Shown: positions 17,435 to 25,990 of the stretch, one piece after another
Layout of the letters: every line of letters begins with the position of its first letter
Position numbering within the stretch: the first letter of the stretch is position 1
Source: Tardiphaga robiniae
GTDB taxonomy: Bacteria > Pseudomonadota > Alphaproteobacteria > Rhizobiales > Xanthobacteraceae
Reading direction: 5' to 3'
Length of the DNA stretch: 64,000 nucleotides
Assembly: GCF_013359755.1 (NCBI RefSeq)
Contig: NZ_JABMCJ010000082.1
Span: 1 to 64,000, forward strand
Program-made: the position numbers and the translations under genes
Notes under the pieces: model-generated
What the model was told of the DNA's origin: nothing
Seen by the model: the letters and a program-made list of their open reading frames with translations, nothing else
Databases searched by the model: none

Positions 17435-18357
17435 ACAAGGACGGCACCGCTTTTAAGCGCGTTGCCCTCCACGACTGCGTACTTGAACGCGTGCGTGTCG
17501 GAGTAGACCTGCTTGTCGGCATGATTGATCATGTGCGTGTTCATCGCACCGACGGTTTCGGGGCCGGCCTTCTCAAAAGTGTCCGCCTCGAAATCGAACC
17601 GACCTCTCAGCGCGAGCCTGGGTGACAGGGGAAAGATGATTTCCGAATCCGCTTCTGTCATTCCGGGCCGGTCTCCCGCGTGTTGCCCGGCGTCCGTCCA
17701 GCAGATGGCGACCGGGTCATCCGTCGTTATGAAGCCGCTGGAATCCGGAGCGGCTTCCACAACGACCCATTTGCGTTGCCAAAGCTGATCGGCGACGTGG
17801 TCGTGGTGATCGATCTCGGCTGCGACAAGGGCTTCGTGCGCAGGCTTCAAATTGGTCTCCGCCAGGGCAACCTCGAGTTCGCCCAAAGTGAACGCTGCGT
17901 CTCCATTCCACTTCCCCGCCTTCTTCATGTTGGCGACATATTGTTCGTAGCGGTCGCGAGAGCCGAGCAGGCGTCGTGCACCGTTTTCCATGGCGCGCGA
18001 CAATTCCGCCCTGCGCTTGGGATTGCGCAAGCTCAAAGCGGCCATCAAGTTGACCATCGCGGCCCGATCTTTCTCATCGGCGAGGGACTTCGTGGCGATG
18101 ACATTCTTCAGGTGCGGCGCGATTTCTCCCTCGAATTCGGAAAGCAACTTCTCCACCGCGTTCGCATCGAGGCCATCCGCCTCGATGCGGTTGAAATCGC
18201 GCTCGTTGGCGACTCCAGGAGGCTTGGAGCGAAAGACTTTCTTCTTCCCACGATCGGCGACCAGCAGCATTCCCTTGGCGTCGACGAAGTTGCGCAGATA
18301 GAACTGAGGCACGTAGTGGTGCTTCCGTGGCTCGGTACCTCCCGATTGATTTGCCAC
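17368..18357 (-). CDS. DUF4238 domain-containing protein
   Basis: The product is 329 aa from a GTG at 18357 with an aaagggagag ribosome site. The signature PRKHHYVPQFYLRNF lies at residues ~10-24 and marks the DUF4238 family. Later elements are DFNRIE, FITTDDPVAI, and FPLSPRLALRGRF, the last two typical of the family's second half. The biochemical role is not established to my knowledge. The start lies 40 bp after the stop of the Ser/Thr kinase gene on the same strand, so the two probably form an operon. The protein could be a kinase target or a toxic effector held in check. That is inference from the pairing only. Confidence 0.8.
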   Translation of the reverse strand: MANQSGGTEPRKHHYVPQFYLRNFVDAKGMLLVADRGKKKVFRSKPPGVANERDFNRIEADGLDANAVEKLLSEFEGEIAPHLKNVIATKSLADEKDRAAMVNLMAALSLRNPKRRAELSRAMENGARRLLGSRDRYEQYVANMKKAGKWNGDAAFTLGELEVALAETNLKPAHEALVAAEIDHHDHVADQLWQRKWVVVEAAPDSSGFITTDDPVAICWTDAGQHAGDRPGMTEADSEIIFPLSPRLALRGRFDFEADTFEKAGPETVGAMNTHMINHADKQVYSDTHAFKYAVVEGNALKSGAVLVQDEQFLRKRGGGDKIVALKVK

Positions 18358-18397
18358 TCCGCTCTCCCTTTCGACCGGGTCTACATCGCCGATCCCG

Positions 18398-19852
18398 CTA
18401 CCGCCAATTTCTCGGCGTCGGCTTTTCAGGCATCGTGGACGGAGCATGCAGCCTTCCCTGCGCGGCGTCACCCAACCAGTTCGCCCACCTGTCGATGAAC
18501 GCGTCCGGATCGAGCCGCTCCAGCGGCCACGCAAGTTGGAATTCGGCCATCCCATTCCAAAGCGCTTTCGCGGCCTCGATGCCGGGGTCCGCCATGAAGG
18601 GCCGCATCGTGGTCGATCTTGATGACAAGGGAGAGACCATGAACGCGGTTTCCACCCACTCGAAAACGCCCTCTTTGAACGCATCGCAGTACCAGAGAGA
18701 ATGGCTTCGTCCCTCGAAGTCATACCGGTCGCGCGGCACCCTCAGAATGATCGCAGATTGGGCGATAACCTTGAACGATGGCGGCTGCCAGCTCCACGGG
18801 TCCGTCGGGGTCTCGCGTACGGGGGCCAATTCCAACTGCGCCGTCGATAGATCGATAGTGCGGCCGCTGCGTTTTCCGTTCGCGCCTTCGATCGCGCTCG
18901 GCGCGGCATCTCGAATGGCATCGACGAGCTCCTGCTGATGAGTCTTCATCAGGGCGGCCCCCGCCGCAAACAGTTCCTTTCGGATATCCTCGGCGCTCCG
19001 TGCCGCGGACGCTAGGCGCTCGGCCTCACTTTTCTTGGCGACCTCCGACAGATGCACGTCGCTCAGCTTCGCCAACCCGCCCGACTTCCTCTGTCGTGCC
19101 CGCTCGAGCCGGGCTGACATATTCTTTGCGCTGGGACGTGCACCGGGCGCTTTAAACAGCATTTCCGCGACAAGCGCGCGGATAGCTGTCGATCCGACCT
19201 GGATTGCAGGCGCATCGACATGCAGATGCTGCTCCCGAAAATCCTCGAACGATGGGCCGGTGAAGGGCCGATTGCCCGTCAACAACTCGAACGCAATCAC
19301 GCCAAGCGCATAGATGTCACACGCAGACGAAGCCCTCTCCCCTCTCCAGCGCTCCGGTGCCGCATAGGGCGCGGTCATGGCGTATTTCTGGGTATCCGGC
19401 GCCGTTGTCGCCTCCGCGTATCTTGAGATCCCGAAGTCGGCCAGGCACCATTGACCGTCCAGAAACAGGATGTTCTCCGGCTTGAGATCGCGATGGACGA
19501 TCCGCCCCTCGATTTCTCCCAGAGCCGCCGCGATCTGGGACACGATTTCGATAGCGTCAGCCAAGCTCAACGAGGCTGATCTCTCCATCCGATCACGGAG
19601 AGATTCCGTCGCCCGCGGCATGACCAGTGCCCAAGCTCCGTCGATTTCCCCCTGATCGATGATGGGAACGATGCGGCGTGCCCCGTCCAAATTCACGAAC
19701 AGCAGTTCCCGCGCAGCACCGGGTGACTTCGGCACGAGCTTCACGACGGCTTGGAGACCTGACGCGTTCCGAGCTTCGAACACTTTTCCGAAACCACCTG
19801 CTCCAATCTGCGGGCCAATGAACCATTCGTCCGCAAGCTTAGCGACCTTCAT
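18398..19852 (-). CDS. Hanks-type serine/threonine protein kinase with a unique C-terminal region
   Basis: The product is 484 aa from the ATG at 19852, chosen because GGAGAGG lies just upstream. A GTG 15 bases earlier overlaps that site. All catalytic elements are intact: the Gly loop GAGGFGKV (residues 17-24), the VVKLVP lysine, HRDLKPEN (120-127), the DFG in LADFGIS and APERW. No membrane helix follows the kinase domain. Residues ~260-330 are charged and helical, and the last ~150 residues (PWSWQPPSFKVIAQSAIILR, FEGRSHSLWYCDAFKEG) form a domain I do not recognise. The downstream DUF4238 gene is co-oriented. Near a defence operon, a role in an abortive response is possible but unproven. Confidence 0.9.
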   Translation of the reverse strand: MKVAKLADEWFIGPQIGAGGFGKVFEARNASGLQAVVKLVPKSPGAARELLFVNLDGARRIVPIIDQGEIDGAWALVMPRATESLRDRMERSASLSLADAIEIVSQIAAALGEIEGRIVHRDLKPENILFLDGQWCLADFGISRYAEATTAPDTQKYAMTAPYAAPERWRGERASSACDIYALGVIAFELLTGNRPFTGPSFEDFREQHLHVDAPAIQVGSTAIRALVAEMLFKAPGARPSAKNMSARLERARQRKSGGLAKLSDVHLSEVAKKSEAERLASAARSAEDIRKELFAAGAALMKTHQQELVDAIRDAAPSAIEGANGKRSGRTIDLSTAQLELAPVRETPTDPWSWQPPSFKVIAQSAIILRVPRDRYDFEGRSHSLWYCDAFKEGVFEWVETAFMVSPLSSRSTTMRPFMADPGIEAAKALWNGMAEFQLAWPLERLDPDAFIDRWANWLGDAAQGRLHAPSTMPEKPTPRNWR

Positions 19853-19890
19853 GAAAAGCCTCTCCACTCGAAATGCCGTTCGACCTTACT

Positions 19891-20028
19891 TCAGGATCCC
19901 GCCCTGTGCTTCGACTTCAGCGCCTTCTGAACGGGCTCTCTCCACTTGTTGTCAAGCTTGAGACCGGCATCTGCCGCGACCATCTTCATCGCCGCGATCA
20001 GTCCGGCTTCATGTAGACAAGCAGCATC
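19891..20028 (-). pseudogene. C-terminal gene fragment upstream of the kinase
   Basis: A 45-codon frame without a start codon reads AACLHEAGLIAAMKMVAADA then GLKLDNKWREPVQKALKSKH before a stop at 19891, 38 bp upstream of the kinase start. It looks like the tail of a real protein whose 5' part has been lost. The family is not recognised. Confidence 0.4.
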
Positions 20029-20471
20029 CTAGGCTCATCCTTTCTTTATTTATCGGCGTCCTTATATGTGTTCTTTTTGTCCGGCTTCAATTTCTTCATC
20101 CGCCTTATGAGACTTATGTCCGTGCAGCCTGCACGTGGCTCGCCGCCGAAGCCTGCTCGACCGCGTTCGGAAAGACGAAAGCGGCGTGGTCCGGCATTAC
20201 GGAAAGAAGCTCGAAGACGTCCGAGCGGGTGTCCCATCTGGTCGACTTCTATCTCACGCCGAAGCCCGCTGAACGCACATGCCAATGGTGGCATTCAGCC
20301 AGGATGCGGCCAAGGCGCACGACGGATCTTTTTCTTCCGCATAGGTGGCCGGTATTGGCGATCTAGTTTGCCCGCGTAGCGAAGAACGGACGGGTTGTTT
20401 ATTGCCCGAAGCATTCCGACTAGATGCCGCTTCGACGACATATAATACTTAAGGCTTAGATCAAAATCAGG
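20029..20471. other. Intergenic stretch with no recognisable gene
   Basis: About 440 bp separate the fragment above from the regulatory region of the large operon. Short open frames exist on both strands, but none resembles a known protein or has a convincing ribosome site. Local AT content rises towards 20440, which could hold the promoter of the downstream operon. Confidence 0.4.
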
Positions 20472-20497
20472 AGTTGATGACGTGCGTCTCATCAACT
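20472..20497. promoter_or_regulatory. Inverted repeat upstream of the DISARM-like operon (possible operator)
   Basis: agttgatga and tcatcaact form a 9-bp perfect inverted repeat with an 8-base spacer, 139 bp before the first start codon of the operon. A second inverted repeat (cccgc / gcggg) lies at 20519-20539. Either could bind a regulator or fold in the leader RNA. No dedicated regulator gene is adjacent. Confidence 0.4.
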
Positions 20498-20635
20498 TCC
20501 TTGTCATCCGACCAACAACCCGCATAAATTATTAGCGGGGTGAGACGTGACGTATTCGACAGAACCGATCCAAGCGGCAACGACCGCGCCTGAAATTCAG
20601 CGAACAAGCAATTGCTTGAGGCACATGAGCATCGC

Positions 20636-23600
20636 ATGATTACTCTCGATGCAGCCCAGACCCATGCGCTAGCGACAGCCGCTAGGGAGGCCATCGAAGT
20701 CCATGGCCCATCCGGCACCGGCAAGTCTGTGCTCGCCAACGTTCTCGCAGCGCGCGAGTCAGAAGCCGGCCGATCATGCCTTTTGATTGGCAGCAGCCCT
20801 GTTCTAAACACGCCGATCGCGGTTCGGACACTAAGCTATCTGCACCCTGCGCTTCAGGACCGGGCGCAACTGACTGAGGCGTCCAACGTATCGGGCCAAC
20901 CAATTCCGCCCGTAACGTCTACCGATTTGGTCGAGGTTCGCGCCAAGGCTGATCCAGATGCCGCACGGACCGCGGTACGAATCCTACGCCGGACCCGCGA
21001 GCTCGCTCAGAAACACCGGCTGGGCGCCGATGAGATCGAGATGTCTCTCGCGACCGCTCAAGCGTTGAGAAGCGAAATGCGAGTTCTTGCCGCGTTAGCC
21101 GTTCAAGACGGTCTGAGGCTGGCCGACCAGCTTTGGACCGGCAACGGCCGTGCCGGCCGCACGTTTATCGACGTCCGGGAAGTGTTGACCGGCAAGTCTA
21201 CCGAAGTGCCCGCCGATGAAAACGCTCTCGCCATGATAAGAGCGGACGAGACGGAATTCGAAGTGGCGCTCGTCCAAATCCTCAACGCGCACAGCTTGAA
21301 AGACGACGAGCGCTTGCTATCGGAGGGGATCGCGACGCTCCGGCGCCCCCGTTCCCGCGGCAAGACGATAGCCGAGAGCCATCAGCACGCCTCATGGATG
21401 GCAGGCGTCCTGAACGATGCCAACAGGCTTGTGAGAAGCCATGGAAGTCTGAGGGCCGCGCTCGCCGCCGACCCGGAGTCGTCGGGTGCGAAGGCAATCG
21501 AATTCTTCATGCGGATGAAGTCGGAGCAGGACGCAAGCGCCGCCTTGCGAGCTTTCGACTCCGCCTTGCGTGACTACCAGTATGATTGCGTCGTGCTCGA
21601 GCGCTTCCTCCAGCAACACGGTGCCCGATCGCTTGACGGCATCGCTCCCCCACAAACCGCTTCCTCCGATGCACGAGAAGCGAATCCTGGCTCGTCGATT
21701 CAGAAGATCCGCGAAGCCCGTCAAGCCGCCCGAGAGCTGCCCGGACTCCTCGTCAGAATAAAAAGCGCGCTGCCCCCAGCGACAAGCGCATCATTCTTCA
21801 CCGCGCCGATAGAAGAAGCGGCATCAGTTCTCGAAAACGGCGCGCCAGACGACGAGCGGAGCAGAGCATCAAACGAAGTGCGGCAGCTCCGGGCGCTTTT
21901 TGCGGAGACCGGCTTCGGCGATCCGCTGTCCGTTTCCGCCGATTTCGAAGCCAGCATCGAGCGGGCGCAAAAAACCGTTCTGCTCCAACCGGCACGTTCG
22001 GAGTATGGCCCCGAGGTCCTCGACCTTCTGCTCGACCTTACGACGCACGCCGAGTGGCCCGCGCCGGCGGCATGGCCTGCCTCCTTGGCGAGAGCCAGAA
22101 GCCGAGAGGAGCTCTCCGGCATGGCGGCTTCGGCACGTTCTTTCGACACCGTCGTGGTCGACGATTGCGGCGAATATGCAACCGAACTGCTCGATGCCTT
22201 CGCTGCATCAGGCGCGCGCGTGCATCGCATCGGCGTCAAAGATCAGGCGCGCGCAATCAGCCTGGAAACACCGCACCGATCGCTCGCATCCGGCATCGCA
22301 CATCTCGCTACGGGCACGGACAGGCGCTGGATCGGCGCGCCGAACAGCCTAGGGCTGGTCGTCAGAACAGCACCGAACCTGACCGCCACCGAGATAGCCT
22401 CGGCGGCCAAACGGCTCGTCGCCAGACTTCAAGCAGAAAGGTGCAGTGTGGCCCTGGCGTCCGCAGGCGAAGTTGCTGACGTAATCGTAGCCGCCTTGGA
22501 CGAACTGCAGGATACGGATCTTCAGCGGGTCGCCTCCCTAGCCGGAAGTGGCGTCATCGTAATTTGCCGCGTCGACCGCCGCGCTCCGGCATCCTTCCCC
22601 AGTTCTACTCCCTCTGCGGACATCGACACGGCAGTCGCGTTAGGCTGGAAAATCTCGCGGACAGCCGCCGACGGCACGGTCCTCGAGAAAGACGGCCGCT
22701 TCGTCATTCTAGTGCAAGAAGCCGGGGCGATTGCTGCCCAGGACGACACCGTTGCGGAAAGGGTAGCTCGCGCCGAAACCCAGGGCTGGCATCCGATGGT
22801 CGCCTGGCGGCAGTCGCCGCGCGACCGGACTACCCTCGCCGAAAAGCTGAACGGCAGCGCCGTGCTGATCGACAACCGGTTTAGGAACATGGCAGAGCAA
22901 TTCGACCTGCTATCGCCTCAGGCGGCTACCGAGGCAGCATCTCCAGTTCAAGCGCCCAACGCTGCGCCTGTCACGAGCCATCCCGTTGTCAGCCCTGCTT
23001 CAGACCTCGAGGTTGCGACTCCTTCGACACCGGTGGCGATCGCGAAACCGATCGCCTCCGGTGTTCAAGAATCGTCAGTGAGAATCCCCGAATATCAGGC
23101 CACAGACCCCGCCGCGAATAAAAGCGAACTATCTGCCGATCGACAACCGTCGACTCAACAAGGCATTCCCTCAGCCGAGGTAATCAAGCTCAACATTCGT
23201 CCGACGGTGTCTAGTCACCCTACCACGCCGACGTTTGGCGAAAACTCCGTAGTCCGGCAAGTCGCTCCGACATCCACCATCGCTGCTTCGGAACCGAAAT
23301 CAGCAAATGCCGTGCCCCGCGCCGAGTCTGGAGCCGGGACGAAATTCCGGGCCGTTCCCGCGATACTGGAAAAGTGTCTCGTCGGAAGCGCGAGCATTCC
23401 CGTACCGCACATCGTCAACGTTCTTGTTTCGACCGCTCTCCAATCGCGTTCGATAGGACCCATCTGCATCCTGCTCCCATCGACAGAGAGCGTCGCCCAA
23501 CTGGTCGCCATCCTTTCTTCCATCCAATGCCTCGCGGCAGACTACCCGGACAACAAAAAGCACTTCGCAGAGCGCTATCTGCGGCCTGGATCAAGCGTCA

Positions 23601-25990
23601 GAATCCTCCCTGACGGAAACGTCTATGTCGCCGGCGACAAGACTTCCGTGCACGGCGTCGAAGGCGTCTACATGGGGTACACGGACAAGGAGACGCTCGA
23701 CGGCGACGGCAAGCGGGTGGTGCCGGTGGACGAGCTGCTGCGGTTCGAGCCGACAAGCAGGCAGCTGCCCAAGAGCCGTTCATCGATAAAGCACGGACCC
23801 GCGCGGCCGACAGCAATCGACGAGATCGCCGAGGTCAGGACGTTCGGAAACACCGGCCTCTACAGGAACCGCGTCGTGCTGGTGGGATCACGGGCGGAGT
23901 TCGAGCGGATGCTCGCGCGCACCACGCTTGCGCCCTCTTCACGCGCGCAGGCAGTCCCAACGAGCGCGCTCGCCGAGGACTTCGCCTGGGGGACGTTCGA
24001 CGAGAACGGGCGTCCCTTCGTCCTGTCTCCCGAGGGGGCAAGCGGATGTCCCCTGGTAGCGATCGCCAGAAACCTAAGCGAACTCGAGAAGGCGAGCCTG
24101 GACCCGAGCGTCGAAGCCGGATCGCAGATCATACTCACCGACCGTCTGGAACTGGTGCTGAACAACCTCGATTTCGCCGGCCGCCTCGGCGAACGCCAGC
24201 GTCTGATCGTATTCGCGGATGCGAAGCGCCGTTCCGACGCAGTCCAGCTCCGGAAACAAGGCTGGAAAGTCTGGGAGCCGCGATCGTGGGAGCTTCTGCC
24301 TGCAGCCCGCACCTTCGCGGAGCCCGCCAAGACAGATGTGCCGGGTGTCGACGTCTCGCTGCACAGCGCCTTCGCCGAACAGCGGCCCAACATCGGATAT
24401 CTGGAGAAGAGTGCGCCGCACCTTGCCGAAGCCTTCAGGCGGTGGAAAGAGATCGATGCACACCTCAACGAGGAATCCTGCGTGGATGACCCAACCATGC
24501 AGTCCGCTCTCGAGCAGGTCCGGGGCCTGTTCTTCGATGCGGCCACGTGGCTCTCCATCCCCAAGGGGGATCGGGCGGCGGAATATTACGCGGCAGTCCG
24601 ACACCTGCGCGATGCCGAAACCTACGTCGGTCGATATGCAAACCGCGAGGCTGTTTCTGCGCTCCGCAGCTTCACCGACGCGATCGAGCGTTTCGCGTCG
24701 CCTTCCTCCGCGACAGGAATCACCCCGAAGGGCGATGCGCTCCTGCAGCTGGCCAAGAACATCGTGCAATACCCTGCCTTGAAGCAAGTCCTCGTTACCG
24801 GCTCGCGGCAAAGCCGCGAGGAAGCCGACGCGTTCCTTGGTACGAACGGCATCGACCTGCAGTGCAAGATCGCCAGTGAGCTGACCGACGCCAGCGAGTC
24901 ACCGAGGGCATTCTCGCTCCTTCGTCGCGACATGTTCGACAAGTTCGTCGATCCATGGCCGTCCAAATCGATCCTGCTGACCGGCTATGAGTTCGAGATT
25001 GAGATCTACAAGAAGCGGCTGATCTGGCGAGAATCCCAGAAACGAAGGCTGGAAATCAACCCCAGCCTCCGGGAGGACCTGACCGCCCTGCCGACTGCCG
25101 CGTTCGGCGTCCCGCCTGCCGAAACGAGCTCCCTTAGGATGGCGGACGCTCCGCCGGCGGATCCCGATCCGGCGTCCTTCGGCTCCCCGGATTCCTGGCC
25201 CAACGCCCACGGGACGCGTGCAATCGATATCACGGTGGACGGCGACGAGGAGACCGAACAATCGCATATCGTCCGCTTCGTCGGCCGATCGTGGATGCCG
25301 ATGGCTGCGGACTACCGACCGCTGTGCATCATGCAGGCCGGGAACGAGGGCAGGAAATCCGGTGTGGAGCACATCGACCTAGCCGACTTGCGCCCCGGAA
25401 TGCGGATAATCGTACGCGAGGAGGGCGAGAAGGACGTCATCAAGGCTATCGCCCAGGAGCTCTGCGGAGACGAGAAGTATGACCGCCTCTGGCAGCGCGC
25501 TTCACTGTGGCGGGACGCGCTCAAATCGGGCGGATCCGATCCCAACCACATCGCGAGGATCCTCCAGGAGGGCGGCGTCCGCCGTCATGTCGTGACGCTG
25601 CGCTCGTGGCTCACCAACAAGTCGCGCATCGGGCCGAGATCGGACGAGGACGTCTTCGCCATCGCCAAGGCGTTCCCGCTGGCCGGAAAGACGTCCGCCG
25701 ATTGGCAGGCATGCTGCGCGGCTATCAGCGAGCTCCGCGGGCTGCACCTGTCTGCCGGAATGAAGCTCACAGACCATCTCGTCTCCCGCTGCGGAAAGAT
25801 GCTGTTCGAGCCGACCGAGACGGAGACCGCCGTCGAGTTCGAGCTGGGTGCCGTCTGGATCCTGGAAGTCGCCGAGGTGGAAGCGGCCACGCGCGAGTGC
25901 CCCGTCGGCATTGTCAATCGTCTTCAATGGCTCAACGCTTCCTGGCATGCGCGGATGTTCGGCGAGCGGGTAAAGGTCCGGGTAGCGTAA
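20636..25990 (+). CDS. Large P-loop ATPase fused to a DrmE-like protein, first gene of a DISARM-like operon
   Basis: The product is 1784 aa from the ATG at 20636. An in-frame TTG at 20612 is less likely. Residues ~1-580 form an ATPase region with Walker A GPSGTGKS (about residue 24) and a Walker B-like FDTVVVDDCGE. A Pro/Ala/Ser-rich linker spans about 765-890. From ~905 it resembles DrmE of class 2 DISARM: ILLPSTESVAQLVAILSSIQ, ADYPDNKKHFAERYLRPG, then SSVRILPDGNVYVAGDK. The end shows HIVRFVGRSW, LRPGMRIIVREEGEKDVIKA and TLRSWLTNKSRIGPRSDED. I recall DrmE as a separate protein of roughly 800 aa, so the N-terminal ATPase is an added half. The next gene starts at the base after the stop codon, so translation is coupled. 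The DrmE call is from memory of the family. Confidence 0.75.
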   Translation: MITLDAAQTHALATAAREAIEVHGPSGTGKSVLANVLAARESEAGRSCLLIGSSPVLNTPIAVRTLSYLHPALQDRAQLTEASNVSGQPIPPVTSTDLVEVRAKADPDAARTAVRILRRTRELAQKHRLGADEIEMSLATAQALRSEMRVLAALAVQDGLRLADQLWTGNGRAGRTFIDVREVLTGKSTEVPADENALAMIRADETEFEVALVQILNAHSLKDDERLLSEGIATLRRPRSRGKTIAESHQHASWMAGVLNDANRLVRSHGSLRAALAADPESSGAKAIEFFMRMKSEQDASAALRAFDSALRDYQYDCVVLERFLQQHGARSLDGIAPPQTASSDAREANPGSSIQKIREARQAARELPGLLVRIKSALPPATSASFFTAPIEEAASVLENGAPDDERSRASNEVRQLRALFAETGFGDPLSVSADFEASIERAQKTVLLQPARSEYGPEVLDLLLDLTTHAEWPAPAAWPASLARARSREELSGMAASARSFDTVVVDDCGEYATELLDAFAASGARVHRIGVKDQARAISLETPHRSLASGIAHLATGTDRRWIGAPNSLGLVVRTAPNLTATEIASAAKRLVARLQAERCSVALASAGEVADVIVAALDELQDTDLQRVASLAGSGVIVICRVDRRAPASFPSSTPSADIDTAVALGWKISRTAADGTVLEKDGRFVILVQEAGAIAAQDDTVAERVARAETQGWHPMVAWRQSPRDRTTLAEKLNGSAVLIDNRFRNMAEQFDLLSPQAATEAASPVQAPNAAPVTSHPVVSPASDLEVATPSTPVAIAKPIASGVQESSVRIPEYQATDPAANKSELSADRQPSTQQGIPSAEVIKLNIRPTVSSHPTTPTFGENSVVRQVAPTSTIAASEPKSANAVPRAESGAGTKFRAVPAILEKCLVGSASIPVPHIVNVLVSTALQSRSIGPICILLPSTESVAQLVAILSSIQCLAADYPDNKKHFAERYLRPGSSVRILPDGNVYVAGDKTSVHGVEGVYMGYTDKETLDGDGKRVVPVDELLRFEPTSRQLPKSRSSIKHGPARPTAIDEIAEVRTFGNTGLYRNRVVLVGSRAEFERMLARTTLAPSSRAQAVPTSALAEDFAWGTFDENGRPFVLSPEGASGCPLVAIARNLSELEKASLDPSVEAGSQIILTDRLELVLNNLDFAGRLGERQRLIVFADAKRRSDAVQLRKQGWKVWEPRSWELLPAARTFAEPAKTDVPGVDVSLHSAFAEQRPNIGYLEKSAPHLAEAFRRWKEIDAHLNEESCVDDPTMQSALEQVRGLFFDAATWLSIPKGDRAAEYYAAVRHLRDAETYVGRYANREAVSALRSFTDAIERFASPSSATGITPKGDALLQLAKNIVQYPALKQVLVTGSRQSREEADAFLGTNGIDLQCKIASELTDASESPRAFSLLRRDMFDKFVDPWPSKSILLTGYEFEIEIYKKRLIWRESQKRRLEINPSLREDLTALPTAAFGVPPAETSSLRMADAPPADPDPASFGSPDSWPNAHGTRAIDITVDGDEETEQSHIVRFVGRSWMPMAADYRPLCIMQAGNEGRKSGVEHIDLADLRPGMRIIVREEGEKDVIKAIAQELCGDEKYDRLWQRASLWRDALKSGGSDPNHIARILQEGGVRRHVVTLRSWLTNKSRIGPRSDEDVFAIAKAFPLAGKTSADWQACCAAISELRGLHLSAGMKLTDHLVSRCGKMLFEPTETETAVEFELGAVWILEVAEVEAATRECPVGIVNRLQWLNASWHARMFGERVKVRVA

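Noticed and set aside
20612-20636. TTG start or a tiny upstream ORF (MSIA) before the DrmE-fusion gene
   Set aside because: The ATG at 20636 fits the protein start better, and a four-codon upstream frame is too short to claim as a leader peptide.
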